NCBI RefSeq assembly: GCF_004342175.1
Contig: NZ_SMAO01000009.1
Location: 1-64,000 of the forward strand
Direction: 5' to 3'
Length of the DNA stretch: 64,000 nucleotides
Source of the DNA: Thiobaca trueperi
GTDB lineage: Bacteria; Pseudomonadota; Gammaproteobacteria; Chromatiales; Chromatiaceae
Both the position numbers and the translations under genes were made by a program. Numbering within the stretch: the stretch's first letter is position 1; the number at the start of each line of letters is the position of its first letter. Below, in pieces: positions 39,579 through 47,928 of this stretch. Under the pieces are notes generated by a model, which was not told the DNA's origin, did not search any database, and was given only the letters and a program-made list of their open reading frames with translations.

Positions 39579-41583
39579 CACCGTTCCCATGCCAGCGGAG
39601 CCCAAGCCGGTCCTGGCCATCGATTTCGGCACCTCCAACACCTACGTCACCAAGTGTCCAGGCGACAGGGAAGATCCGGTCGGCGTGGATTTCGGTGACG
39701 GTCGCGACGGCATCGCCACGGCCATCCTCTACCGCGACGACAAGGAGCCGCTCATCGGCCATGTGGCGCTGGAGGAGTTCGGCGAGGCCAGCGCCGAGCA
39801 CGACGACTACCGCATCCGCGCCCAGTTCAAACCGGATCTGGTCAGCAGCGCCGAGGCGCGCCTCTATGCGCGTGATTTTCTGGTCGGTCTGCTGGCGCTC
39901 GCCCGACGCCAGAACAAGGACATCGCGCCCTTGCAGCGTCAGGTCATCTTCGGGGTGCCGAGCGAGGCGTCCGAGACCTATCGGAATGCGCTGCGCGAGA
40001 TTGCCGAGGAGGCGGGCTTCGGCGAGGTCAAGACGGTGGACGAGCCCAAAGGCGCGCTCTATTTCCATCTCCAGCGCAAGGACATCACGCCGATCGAAGC
40101 GCTCAGGGGCGCGCTGGTGGTCGATTTCGGTGGCGGAACCTGCGACTTCGCGCTCGTCGTGCGGGGCGAGATCCGGCACTCCTGGGGCGACATGCACTTG
40201 GGCGGACGCCTGTTCGACGACCTCTTCTACCAGTGGTTCATCGAGCAGAATCCAGAGGCCGTCGCGACCATGCGCCGCGAGCAGGCCGAATTCTTCGTGC
40301 TGGCGGTGCGCTGCCGCGAGGTGAAGGAGAAATTCTCACTCGCCATGGCGCTCGACCCCACGACGGTCTATCGCAAGAGCGTGGGCGACTATGGACGCAT
40401 CCATGAGGCGACCTGGGATGCCTTCCTGGCGCGGGCACGCCGCTACCGGCCATCGGAGACCTTTGCGCAGTATCTGCGCGCGATGAACCCGCTGGCCGGC
40501 GCGCATCTGGATTCATTCACACAGGGGCTCGATCTGCTCGACTGGTTTCGCCAGACCCTGCGTCAGGGGCTGGCCCATGAACAGGTGCGCCACCAGGATC
40601 TGGCCTGCGTGATCCTGACCGGGGGCAGCAGCGCCTGGCCCTTCGTCGCCGACATCGTCACGGAAGAACTGGAACAGATCGAACGGTCGCCACGTCTGGT
40701 GCATAGCGACCGACCCTACGTGACCGTGTCCCAGGGGCTCGCCATCGTTCCGGCGCTCCAGCGACGCCTCGCGGCAACCCAGATCGACCTGCGACGCGAG
40801 CTGCCGACGTTCATCGGCACCCGCATCGCCCCCCTGATCGAGCGGCGGATGGATGAAGCGGCGAACCGCATCGCCGAGCTGGTGGCGGTCGGTCTGTTCG
40901 ACGGGCGCATCGAACCCATTCTGCGCCGCTTTCGCCAGGAGGGTGGATCGGTCGCCGATCTCAAGTCCTGGATCGCGGCGGACGCCAGTGCGTTCCGGCC
41001 GCAAATCGAAGCGATCGTGACGACCCAGCTCGCCAGGGTGCTCATCGGCGTTGCCGCCGACACCACCGAGCTGATGCAGGACTGGTACCGGCAACACCGG
41101 CTCACCGTCGACCAGGGGCTCACCCATGCCGGAACGCCGGTGGACATGGCCGAGGGATTGAGGCTCGCGGACCTGGATGTCTATCGCGAAATCGCGGGCA
41201 TCGTCCTGGCGCTGTCCACGACCATCGTGACCGTCCTGGTTGCAGCCATCAGCGGCGGCGCTGGCACTGCGCTCGTCATGTCCGGCCCCCACGGATTGCT
41301 GATCGGCGCTCTGGTCGGCCTGATTGCCGCCTTCCTGGCGATGCGCTACGGGATGGACGAGGCCAAACACCGGGCCGAGCAGTGGGAAGGCGCCCCGGTC
41401 TGGCTGATCGCGCGCGCACTCTCGGACACCAAGATCGCCCGCCTGCGTGATGACCTCAAGGGTCAGGTAGCGGATAAGGTCAGCGCTCAATCGGAGCAGG
41501 CCAGACAGGGGTTGGAGGAACAGATCAGCGAGCGGGTCGAGCAGGAGATCGCGAGTCTGTCGGCGATCAGTCAGATTTGGTAA
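39559..41583 (+). CDS. Hsp70/actin-fold ATPase with C-terminal membrane segments
   Basis: A 674-residue protein. Residues about 15-390 form an Hsp70-type ATPase: AIDFGTSNTYVTKCPGD (phosphate 1), REIAEEAGFGEVKTVDEPKGAL, ALVVDFGGGTCDFALVVRGE (phosphate 2) and VILTGGSSAWPFVADIVTEE (adenosine). No typical substrate-binding domain follows. Instead come helical sequence and two membrane helices (IVLALSTTIVTVLVAAISGGAGTALV, HGLLIGALVGLIAAFLAMRYG) and a coiled-coil end. GTG 39559 with GGAG eight bases upstream is chosen. ATG 39589 is possible. Translational coupling to the preceding membrane protein suggests a membrane-bound chaperone or scaffold. Confidence 0.8.
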   Translation: MSANSDSTVPMPAEPKPVLAIDFGTSNTYVTKCPGDREDPVGVDFGDGRDGIATAILYRDDKEPLIGHVALEEFGEASAEHDDYRIRAQFKPDLVSSAEARLYARDFLVGLLALARRQNKDIAPLQRQVIFGVPSEASETYRNALREIAEEAGFGEVKTVDEPKGALYFHLQRKDITPIEALRGALVVDFGGGTCDFALVVRGEIRHSWGDMHLGGRLFDDLFYQWFIEQNPEAVATMRREQAEFFVLAVRCREVKEKFSLAMALDPTTVYRKSVGDYGRIHEATWDAFLARARRYRPSETFAQYLRAMNPLAGAHLDSFTQGLDLLDWFRQTLRQGLAHEQVRHQDLACVILTGGSSAWPFVADIVTEELEQIERSPRLVHSDRPYVTVSQGLAIVPALQRRLAATQIDLRRELPTFIGTRIAPLIERRMDEAANRIAELVAVGLFDGRIEPILRRFRQEGGSVADLKSWIAADASAFRPQIEAIVTTQLARVLIGVAADTTELMQDWYRQHRLTVDQGLTHAGTPVDMAEGLRLADLDVYREIAGIVLALSTTIVTVLVAAISGGAGTALVMSGPHGLLIGALVGLIAAFLAMRYGMDEAKHRAEQWEGAPVWLIARALSDTKIARLRDDLKGQVADKVSAQSEQARQGLEEQISERVEQEIASLSAISQIW

Positions 41584-42032
41584 ACCGGATGTCGTAACCC
41601 CGGTTCTCTGATCATAAAGCTCCGGCTTCGTGACCTCAGCGGTGAAACGCTGCTTCACGAGACGGTGGCTTCGAAAGGCATCCTGACCGTTGTAACGAAG
41701 ACGTCAGTCAACATGGCCATAGCAACCCTCTTGGCCTTTGCACGCCCCTGAACGGTGTTGGCTCAATACCGCAGAAATGAGGAGTCAAGATGACAGGTTG
41801 GATGCGCTTCACAGAGCGGCGGGCGATGGCGCGATGAAAACCTGGCAATCAGATCTTCCTGATCGCCTGCTTCGTCCGCAGAAATCTTGCCGCTGTGTTC
41901 GCCAGCGAACCGACCTGTGCCTGCCATGGAATCTAGGATGATTGAGAGCCGACTGCGACTCGCAAAGACGCTTAGTCCGTTCGCGGAGGGTTCGATACCC
42001 GCGCCACAATCATCCAAATCCGGAGAATGCCC
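41584..42032. other. Intergenic region after the Hsp70-like gene
   Basis: No gene is supported in these 449 bp. At 41960-42010 the sequence CGCGGAGGGTTCGATACCCG followed by CGCCAC looks like a T-arm and acceptor end of a tRNA or tmRNA, but the 5' half and a CCA end are missing. It could be a leftover attachment site. CGGAG at 42019-42023 belongs to the following lipoprotein gene. Confidence 0.4.
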
Positions 42033-42242
42033 ATGAATCGTTCAGTACTGATGTCCGCGCTGCTTGTCACGCTAGCCGCGCTGAACCTGACCGCTTGCGA
42101 CAAACCCACCGTCGTTAATGTTCCCACCGCCGTGCCTGGACCGGCTGGCCCGCAGGGCGCCACCGGCGATCAAGGCGCGAAGGGCGAAACCGGCAAGTCG
42201 GGTGAAGGCGCGGCACCCGCGCCCTCGGCTCCAGAGAAATAG
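42033..42242 (+). CDS. Small lipoprotein with collagen-like repeats
   Basis: A 69-residue protein with a lipoprotein signal peptide (SVLMSALLVTLAALNLTAC, Cys as lipidation site) and then GPAGPQGATGDQGAKGETGK, five to six Gly-X-Y triplets as in collagen, ending in an Ala/Pro-rich tail. ATG 42033 is chosen because CGGAGAATGCCC gives the right spacing; another ATG lies two codons upstream. It sits directly before a DUF3309 gene. Trimerising surface lipoproteins of this kind are of unknown function. Confidence 0.75.
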   Translation: MNRSVLMSALLVTLAALNLTACDKPTVVNVPTAVPGPAGPQGATGDQGAKGETGKSGEGAAPAPSAPEK

Positions 42243-42274
42243 ACCGGCCCACTCGCAACCTTGAGGAGAAGACC

Positions 42275-42433
42275 ATGAGCCTGGGTAGCATTCTGTTTGT
42301 CGTGCTGATCCTGATGCTGATCGGCGTCATTCCAACCTGGCCGCACAGCAAGAGCTGGGGCTACTACCCCGCTGGCGGGCTAGGGCTGGTGGTACTCATC
42401 CTGCTGGTGCTGCTGTTGCTCGGACGCCTGTAA
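42275..42433 (+). CDS. DUF3309 small membrane protein
   Basis: A 52-residue protein MSLGSILFVVLILMLIGVIP then TWPHSKSWGYYPAGGLGLVV and a leucine-rich end. The two helices flanking a TWP-S--WGY-P-GG-G motif are the signature of DUF3309, a widespread family of unknown function. TTGAGGAGAAGACC is a good ribosome-binding site. It lies 32 bp after the collagen-like lipoprotein gene and its stop overlaps the ATG of the following pseudogene. Confidence 0.88.
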   Translation: MSLGSILFVVLILMLIGVIPTWPHSKSWGYYPAGGLGLVVLILLVLLLLGRL

Positions 42434-42711
42434 TGGGGCAGTGCTCCGCGTCGGTCGGGATGGCGCGCTGGCAATGGCGCGCCCCCTGGCTTGGCGTGGC
42501 GGCGCTGGCACTGACCGCCTGCGGTGATATCGCCAAACTGCCCGCCGCAGCCGGCACTCATTCCCACCGTGAACATCGCGCCCGCCAAGGGCTGGCCGCT
42601 GGTGGCTCCGGCTCGCTCGGCCTGGCATCGTCGGCCAGCACCACGCTGCCCGCGCGGTTCGCCGCGGACGATGTGGGCAATGCGATCTGGCGGGTGGCGG
42701 CACTGCGCTGA
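42433..42711 (+). pseudogene. Remnant of a sorbosone-dehydrogenase-like (PQQ beta-propeller) lipoprotein gene
   Basis: One frame begins with a lipoprotein signal (GVAALALTACGDIAKLPAAAG). A second frame then continues LIPTVNIAPAKGWP, and the first frame ends RFAADDVGNAIWRVAAL. As I recall the L-sorbosone dehydrogenase family, these are its N-terminal signal, its first conserved segment and its C-terminus, normally about 430 residues in total. The beta-propeller between them is missing and a frameshift is present, so the gene is dead. Confidence 0.7.
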
Positions 42712-42770
42712 ACCACCGGCAGCAACCACGCGCGTAACCAGACAATCCACCAGAAACGGAGTGCTTCCAA

Positions 42771-43583
42771 ATGCCCACGTTCACGACCGCCGACAAGACG
42801 CAGATCCATTACAAGGACTGGGGCGCTGGACCGCCCGTGGTCTTCAGCCACGGCTGGCCCCTCAATGCGGATAGCTGGGAGGATCAGATGCGGTTCCTGG
42901 CCGCCAACGGCTATCGCTGCATCGCCCATGACCGTCGCGGCCATGGCCGATCGAGTCAGCCCTGGAACGGCAACGACATGGACACCTATGCCGACGACCT
43001 CGCGGTTCTGATCGAGACGCTCGATCTGAAGGATGCGGTGTTGGTCGGCTTCTCCGCCGGTGGCGGCGAAGTCGCCCGTTATATCGGCCGTCACGGTACC
43101 CAGCGTCTGGCCAAAGTCGTGCTGATAGGCGCGGTGCCGCCACTGATGCTGAAGACCCCGGCCAATCCCGGTGGCCTGCCGCTCGCGGTCTTCGACGAGA
43201 TCCGCGCCAATGTCCTCGCCGACCGCTCGCAGTTCTTCCAGGATCTCACCACGCCATTCTTCGGCACTAAGCGGCCCGACGTCTCGCAAGGCCAGCGTGA
43301 CGCCTTCTGGCTCCAGGGAATGCAGGCCGGTCTCAACGGCGTCCTCGACTGTATCAAGGCGTTCTCCGAGACGGATTTCACGGACGACCTCAAGCGGATT
43401 GATGTGCCGACCCTGTTCATCCACGGCGACGATGACCAGATCGTGCCGATCGGCGCCTCGGCCCTGCTCGCCTCCCAGATCGTCAAGGGCTCCACGCTGA
43501 CGATCTATTCCGGCGCACCGCATGGGCTCTGCTCCACCCACAAGGACCACGTCAATGCGGATCTGCTGGCGTTCCTCGCTTAA
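42771..43583 (+). CDS. Alpha/beta hydrolase of the non-heme chloroperoxidase/esterase group
   Basis: A 270-residue enzyme starting [20 protein letters not shown] with the oxyanion HGWPLN, the nucleophile in [20 protein letters not shown] (usually GxSTGGGE; here Ala replaces Thr), the acid in [13 protein letters not shown] and the base in [12 protein letters not shown]. It matches cofactor-free haloperoxidases/arylesterases such as those used for perhydrolysis. No signal peptide is visible. Its TAA stop lies inside the left end of repeat copy 2. Confidence 0.93.
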   Translation: MPTFTTADKTQIHYKDWGAGPPVVFSHGWPLNADSWEDQMRFLAANGYRCIAHDRRGHGRSSQPWNGNDMDTYADDLAVLIETLDLKDAVLVGFSAGGGEVARYIGRHGTQRLAKVVLIGAVPPLMLKTPANPGGLPLAVFDEIRANVLADRSQFFQDLTTPFFGTKRPDVSQGQRDAFWLQGMQAGLNGVLDCIKAFSETDFTDDLKRIDVPTLFIHGDDDQIVPIGASALLASQIVKGSTLTIYSGAPHGLCSTHKDHVNADLLAFLA

Positions 43584-43776
43584 ACCGCGTCCAGAGCGAA
43601 ACGTGTAATTTTCATTTTGTGTTTAGCCTTAGAGATTGTCTCGGCCTCAGTGGAGACGCGGTTTAAAATTTTATATTTTTTAATCGTTTAAACCGCGCCC
43701 GCTCCGGCAGTCGTTGATTTTGCCAATGCTGATCCAATCCAAAAAACATCGCATACCGCGCCAGGCGCGGTTTAGC
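43580..43776. repeat. Composite TTTAAACCGC repeat, copy 2 (modules A + B)
   Basis: Module A (43580-43667) runs from TTAAACCGCGTCCAGAGCGA to GAGACGCGGTTTAAA. The linker is ATTTTATATTTTTTAATC. Module B (43686-43776) runs from GTTTAAACCGCGCC to GCGCGGTTTAG. The TAA stop of the hydrolase gene is formed by the first bases of module A. The CheB-like gene starts 42 bp after the right end. Confidence 0.88.
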
Positions 43777-43817
43777 TGCGGCATGGACGCCTTGCGAGTG
43801 GTGGGAGCGGCCCTTTG

Positions 43818-44426
43818 ATGCCTATGAAAACCAAGCGTTTTGAAACCGATTTTCCGATTGTTTGCGTGGGCGGGTCGGCTGGCGGTCTCGATGCCTATAT
43901 CCGGTTGCTCCGGCATCTGCCGAGCGACACAGGGGCGGCAATCGTCATCGTGAATCACCTGAGAACCGTCGACACCCGCCTTCACGAGATTCTCCCGAAT
44001 CACACCACGATGCCGGTTGAGCTGATCACGGAACGCCTGCTGATTCAGCCAAACCATGTATTCATCATCCCGGCACAGCGGGATTTGCACATTTGCGATG
44101 ACGAGTTTCGTCTCAAGCCGATCTCAAAGCCGAGGGGATGGCCTGATGTGATCACGGTCTTTCTGCGTTCACTCACCCGGTATTGGGATGGCAAGCTGAT
44201 CGCCGTCATCGTCTCTGGCTACGATGGTGATGGTGCGGCGGCACTCTGCGGGATCAAGGACGTGGGAGGAATCACCATCGCGCAGACGCTCGAAACCGCC
44301 ACGCAGCCAGGGATGCCAGAGAGCGCCATCGCAAGCGGGTGTATCGATTTCGTTCTCTCACCAGAAGAGATTGCGCTGAAAATTGTCTCTATTGCTAGCG
44401 ATTCCCACACACCACGAGAAAAATAG
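43818..44426 (+). CDS. Stand-alone CheB-type methylesterase domain
   Basis: A 202-residue protein that is only a CheB catalytic domain: VCVGGSAGGLDAYIRLLRHL (nucleophile Ser), AIVIVNHL (His) and VIVSGYDGDGAAALCGIKDVGG (Asp). The NH and DGD positions match the CheB triad. No receiver domain, CheR or chemoreceptor gene is present in the window. The next gene, two bases later, encodes a diguanylate cyclase, so it may act on a receptor-like partner in c-di-GMP signalling. The start is ATG 43818 after GGGAGCGGCCC. A TTG one codon earlier is less likely. Confidence 0.88.
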   Translation: MPMKTKRFETDFPIVCVGGSAGGLDAYIRLLRHLPSDTGAAIVIVNHLRTVDTRLHEILPNHTTMPVELITERLLIQPNHVFIIPAQRDLHICDDEFRLKPISKPRGWPDVITVFLRSLTRYWDGKLIAVIVSGYDGDGAAALCGIKDVGGITIAQTLETATQPGMPESAIASGCIDFVLSPEEIALKIVSIASDSHTPREK

Positions 44427-44428
44427 CG

Positions 44429-45769
44429 ATGCGTCTATCCGATTTTATCCTCGACGATCTCGAAGTCATTCTTCAAGAGTGGGAGACGTTCGCCGCATCC
44501 TTGCTTGAGCCAAACCAAAGGATGGATAAAATTGCGTTACGCGATCATGTCAAAGAGATACTCAAAGCGATTGCCGTCGATCTCACCGAGCCGCAGACAG
44601 AATGGGCGGAAAAGCAAAAGTCGAAGGGGAATTCTGATTTTATGGACGCGAAAGGCCATGCATCCATTACGCATGGCAAGGAGCGATTGGCGTTAGGCTT
44701 CAGCCTGAATGAGACGGTCGCTGAATATCGAGCACTCCGCGCCAGTGTGATACGACGGTGGCAAAAATCGCTTCTCGATACAGCGGTATCGGACGTAGAG
44801 ATCGAGGATATCATTCGGTTTAACGAAGCAATCGATCAATCCATCAGTCAATCCGTATCCAGTTATACGTTTAGAAAAGAACAGCGGGCGCGCGTGTTCG
44901 ATTCGATCCTGTCGTCTTTGCCGGATCTCTGCTTTACCTTCGCGCTCGATACGCGGTTTGCGTATGTCAACAAAGCGATGAGTGAATTATTCTCGCTGCC
45001 ATCGAGCCAGATCGTTGGAAAAAAATTTATCGACATTGACCCGCGAAATGGCGCCGAGATTCAGAGCCAGATTGAGCACGTCATCCGCGCCAAAACAGAA
45101 TTGCGCGGAGAGATCAATCATCAAAATCCGTCTGGGCAGATTGAATTTTTCGACTACCTCCTGGTGCCGGTCATAAACCAGGAAGGCGCCGTCGAAGCCG
45201 TTTTCGGGATGGCGCGCAACATGACCGAGCGCAAGCAGCGGGAGGATCGAATCTGGCATGCCGCCAATCATGATCCGTTAACCGACTTGCCCAATCGACG
45301 CTTGTTTCTCGATCGTCTGGAACAGCAGATGAAGCATGCGTCGCGGAACGGTTCACGCACCGCGCTGTTGTTTATCGACCTCGATGCGTTCAAAGAGGCG
45401 AATGATCGATTTGGTCACGAGACGGGGGATCGGTTATTACAGATCGTCGCGGATCGCCTGCGCTTGTGTGTTCGGGATTACGATCCTGTGGCACGCTTAG
45501 CCGGTGACGAGTTCTGTATTATTTTGGATGATTCGATCGACATTCAGTCGATCGAACTGGTTGCTGGCAAAATTTTGACGGCGCTGGCAAGCCCGTTTTA
45601 TATTCTCGATCACAGCGTTCGGATTTCTGCCAGCATTGGGATCGCGCTGTCTCCGCAGGATGCCAGCACGCCTGAAGATGTGATCAAAAAAGCCGATCAG
45701 GCGATGTATCGTGCGAAAATGGCAGGGCGTAATCAATTCCGTTTTTTCACGTCCCTGGACGCTGCTTGA
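44429..45769 (+). CDS. Diguanylate cyclase with RsbRD-like N-terminal domain and PAS
   Basis: A 446-residue protein. Residues about 10-145 look like an RsbR/RsbRD-type helical sensor domain (ILQEWETFAASLLEPN, GFSLNETVAEYRALRASVIRRWQ). A PAS domain follows (IPDLCFTFALDTRFAYVNKAMSELFSL-like, about 155-275), then GGDEF from about 280: NHDPLTDLPNRRLFLDRLEQ and the active loop LAGDEFCIIL, an AGDEF variant that is active in other enzymes. The inhibitory RxxD site (RDYD) lies five residues before it. Coupled to the CheB-like gene. Cytoplasmic, ligand unknown. Confidence 0.92.
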   Translation: MRLSDFILDDLEVILQEWETFAASLLEPNQRMDKIALRDHVKEILKAIAVDLTEPQTEWAEKQKSKGNSDFMDAKGHASITHGKERLALGFSLNETVAEYRALRASVIRRWQKSLLDTAVSDVEIEDIIRFNEAIDQSISQSVSSYTFRKEQRARVFDSILSSLPDLCFTFALDTRFAYVNKAMSELFSLPSSQIVGKKFIDIDPRNGAEIQSQIEHVIRAKTELRGEINHQNPSGQIEFFDYLLVPVINQEGAVEAVFGMARNMTERKQREDRIWHAANHDPLTDLPNRRLFLDRLEQQMKHASRNGSRTALLFIDLDAFKEANDRFGHETGDRLLQIVADRLRLCVRDYDPVARLAGDEFCIILDDSIDIQSIELVAGKILTALASPFYILDHSVRISASIGIALSPQDASTPEDVIKKADQAMYRAKMAGRNQFRFFTSLDAA

Positions 45770-45825
45770 CGTTGTCTCAAAGACGACCCGACCCGATCCA
45801 GATCAGCACCCAGGTCGGCTGATCT

Positions 45826-46014
45826 TCAGTCGTCCTCGCGGCGTGTCGTCAAGGTGATCAGGTTGCCATCGCCGTCCACCTCAGCCTGAAATTCAATGGG
45901 GTGGCAGCAGACGGCGCAGTCCTCAATGTAGTGCTGACTGCCCGCAGAACAGTCCAGGACGGTATCGAAGTCTTCGCCGCAGTAAGGGCAGTGAACTTGG
46001 ATGTTTTCCAGCAT
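45826..46014 (-). CDS. CPXCG-motif cysteine-rich small protein
   Basis: A 62-residue protein with CPYCGE near the N-terminus and CAVCCHPI later, the two cysteine pairs of a zinc-ribbon family often labelled CPXCG. ATG 46014 has GGAGGCGCAG directly upstream, which settles the start. A start 33 codons upstream would overlap the ferritin-like gene. It follows that gene by 67 bp on the same strand. Function unknown. Confidence 0.85.
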   Translation of the reverse strand: MLENIQVHCPYCGEDFDTVLDCSAGSQHYIEDCAVCCHPIEFQAEVDGDGNLITLTTRREDD

Positions 46015-46081
46015 CTGCGCCTCCGCATCGGGGACAAAAACAGCGCCATCAGGCGCATCGGCCTGTTCAGAACCGAATTCC

Positions 46082-46507
46082 TCATGTGTCGGAGAGCACA
46101 GTGTCGAGGTCACGTTTGTGCTCTTCTTCCTGAATCAGGATATTCTCCAGCACGCGCCGCAGACCATATTCCCGGAGTTCCTCGGCTTGGGCGATGCGCT
46201 CCCGGTAACGGGTAATGGCCTGATCCTCGCCTGTCAGATCCTGCTGAAGCATGTCCACGCTGCTGAATGAGGTTTCGCGTTTTTCCACTTCAAGTGACGG
46301 AACCCCGCCGAGAAAGGTGATCTGGTCGCTGAGCATCACTGCGTGCTCCATCTCCTCCTGGGCATGGATGAGCAGTTCCTTCTGGATCGAGTCGAACCTG
46401 GAACCCGTGATGGTTGCCGCGTGCTGTACATACTGGATGGCCGACGCATACTCCCATTCCAGGTCCTTGTTGAGTTCCTGTAATAGCGTTTCTCGTGAAG
46501 TCATCAT
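46082..46507 (-). CDS. Ferritin-like di-iron protein
   Basis: A 141-residue four-helix protein with di-iron ligands: DLEWEYASAIQYVQHAA, LIHAQEEMEHAVMLSDQI, DLTGEDQAITRYRERIAQAEE and LENILIQEEEHKRDLDTVL, i.e. two ExxH pairs plus two separate Glu. It resembles the short bacterioferritin/Dps-like group that handles iron or peroxide. The start has GAGGAAAAACC upstream. Repeat copy 3 lies only 19 bp upstream of the start codon, so the promoter must be within or beyond the repeat. Confidence 0.87.
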   Translation of the reverse strand: MMTSRETLLQELNKDLEWEYASAIQYVQHAATITGSRFDSIQKELLIHAQEEMEHAVMLSDQITFLGGVPSLEVEKRETSFSSVDMLQQDLTGEDQAITRYRERIAQAEELREYGLRRVLENILIQEEEHKRDLDTVLSDT

Positions 46508-46525
46508 GGTTTTTCCTCGTTGAAC

Positions 46526-46729
46526 TAAACCGCATCTAAACCGCGTCCAGAGCGAGATGCTGAGTTTCGAGTAAGTTCGATGTTTGGCGCATCCACAGCC
46601 ATTGGTGGGGGCGCGGTTTAAAATTTTATATTTTTTAATATCTTAAACCGCGCCAGCTCCGACAATCATGGATTCAGCAAACACCGATCCAATCCAAGAA
46701 CACCGCATATCGCGCTGGGCGCGGTTTAG
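46526..46729. repeat. Composite TTTAAACCGC repeat, copy 3 (modules A + B)
   Basis: Module A (46526-46623) has the doubled left end TAAACCGCATCTAAACCGCG and ends GCGCGGTTTAAA. The linker is ATTTTATATTTTTTAATATC. Module B (46642-46729) runs from CTTAAACCGCGCC to GGCGCGGTTTAG. Its right end supplies the TAA stop of the PRC-barrel gene on the minus strand. The A-module interior (GAGTTTCGAGTAAGTTCGAT-) is like copy 4 and unlike copies 1 and 2, so two A subtypes exist. Confidence 0.88.
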
Positions 46730-47160
46730 TGCGGTGCCTGCGAGATCGGCGCCGTCCCATAGTAGGCATGGATATCTTTCATCCAGGTCGGATCAGACAT
46801 GTTGGGCCACTGGTCCTTGTCGAATCCTGGGGCATTTTTGAGGCTATCCTTTTCCACGTTTAGCACGAAGCGTTTGTTTTCGGTATCGAGCGTCAAGGCA
46901 CTCCAAGGCACGGCAAAGAGCTTTTCTCCCATGCCAAGAAAGCCGCCGAAGGACAGTACCGCATAGGCTACGCTGCCTTTTTGCATATCCAACATGATCT
47001 CCTTAATGTCCCCCAGTTTGTCGTCCTGGGGACTGTAGACATCGTTACCAATGAGGGTATCGGCGCCCATCAGCTCGGGACCTGGCCCGACATGGGCGCT
47101 GAGATGGCTTTTATCCATGCCTGTGTACATGCCATAAGTATCGCGTTCGGTGTAATTCAT
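46726..47160 (-). CDS. PRC-barrel domain protein (paralogue of 23513-23944)
   Basis: A 144-residue protein closely similar to the other PRC-barrel protein in the window, with ADTLIGNDVYSPQDDKLGDIKEIMLDMQKGSVAYAVLSFGG and the same MNYTERDTYGMY start. ATG 47160 is preferred over 47166 because GGAG then has a six-base spacing. The last codon and TAA stop coincide with the end of repeat copy 3, so the C-terminus (ISQAPH) may have been changed by the repeat's arrival: the paralogue ends VVDAPRH. Confidence 0.88.
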   Translation of the reverse strand: MNYTERDTYGMYTGMDKSHLSAHVGPGPELMGADTLIGNDVYSPQDDKLGDIKEIMLDMQKGSVAYAVLSFGGFLGMGEKLFAVPWSALTLDTENKRFVLNVEKDSLKNAPGFDKDQWPNMSDPTWMKDIHAYYGTAPISQAPH

Positions 47161-47371
47161 GGTCATCTCCGTTCAGCGCATCACATTCAGAAGGAACATC
47201 CCGGTCGTCCGAATCATCGGCGACAGTTCGCAACATAGCCCGGCAGTGACACCCGGTCTGTTCGGCAACACACGCAAGCAGCGAATGCTATCGCGGCAGC
47301 CACCATCGGGCCACGTCCTGAGCGCCAGATTCGTGCAGCTGTGGCATCTTGACAGCTACCCAGGGCCAAAC

Positions 47372-47884
47372 TCAATTCGCATTTGACTTCTTCGGTTTAC
47401 GATGAACAACGCCTTTGTGGCAATCAATACAAGTTTTCCCATCCTCCTTTGCGGTCGCGTGACGACGTGCCGCTAAAGAAAACTGTTCCGACAGAACCAT
47501 GTTTAAAATACTGTGGCAAATACGACATTCTTGTGAGTCGCTCGCTTTCATTTTTGCCCAGACCTGATTAGCGAGTGTCCAGCGGCGAGCCTCGAATTTT
47601 TCTGGAGTATCGATGGTTCCATACATCTCCGCCATCAGTTCCTGCACAGCAAAGACCTTCGCGGTTATGGCTGAGATGTGCGATTTGGGAATATGACAGT
47701 CAGCGCAGTTCGTCTGAATGCCAATGACATTTTTGAAGTGCAGCGACTCCTCATATTCCTTCAAGCTAATCTGCATCGAATGACAGGAAGTACAGAATTC
47801 ATTGGTGTTTGTCGCTTCAACCCCATAGCGGATCCCTTCAGCAAAGAGTACGCCCGCAAAGAACGCGAGACCCAAATCAAACAT
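47372..47884 (-). CDS. NapC/NirT-like membrane-anchored tetraheme cytochrome c
   Basis: A 170-residue protein with an N-terminal membrane anchor (MFDLGLAFFAGVLFAEGI) and four heme motifs: CTSCH, CADCH, CRICH and CIDCH, arranged as in NapC/NrfH-type quinol dehydrogenases. AGGAGATCACGC precedes the ATG. It follows a cytochrome b gene by 44 bp on the same strand. No nitrate, nitrite or DMSO reductase is nearby, so the electron acceptor is unknown. It is somewhat short for NapC (about 200), and the anchor is short too. Confidence 0.9.
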   Translation of the reverse strand: MFDLGLAFFAGVLFAEGIRYGVEATNTNEFCTSCHSMQISLKEYEESLHFKNVIGIQTNCADCHIPKSHISAITAKVFAVQELMAEMYGTIDTPEKFEARRWTLANQVWAKMKASDSQECRICHSILNMVLSEQFSLAARRHATAKEDGKTCIDCHKGVVHRKPKKSNAN

Positions 47885-47928
47885 GCGTGATCTCCTGCAT
47901 GATTCGACGAAGCCCCTCGAAGCGTGGG

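Noticed and set aside
41950-42012. tRNA- or tmRNA-like 3' end (GGTTCGATACCC with CGCCAC)
   Set aside because: No acceptor stem partner, anticodon arm or CCA could be found upstream. The T-stem has a mismatch. It may be an attachment-site leftover but not an RNA gene.
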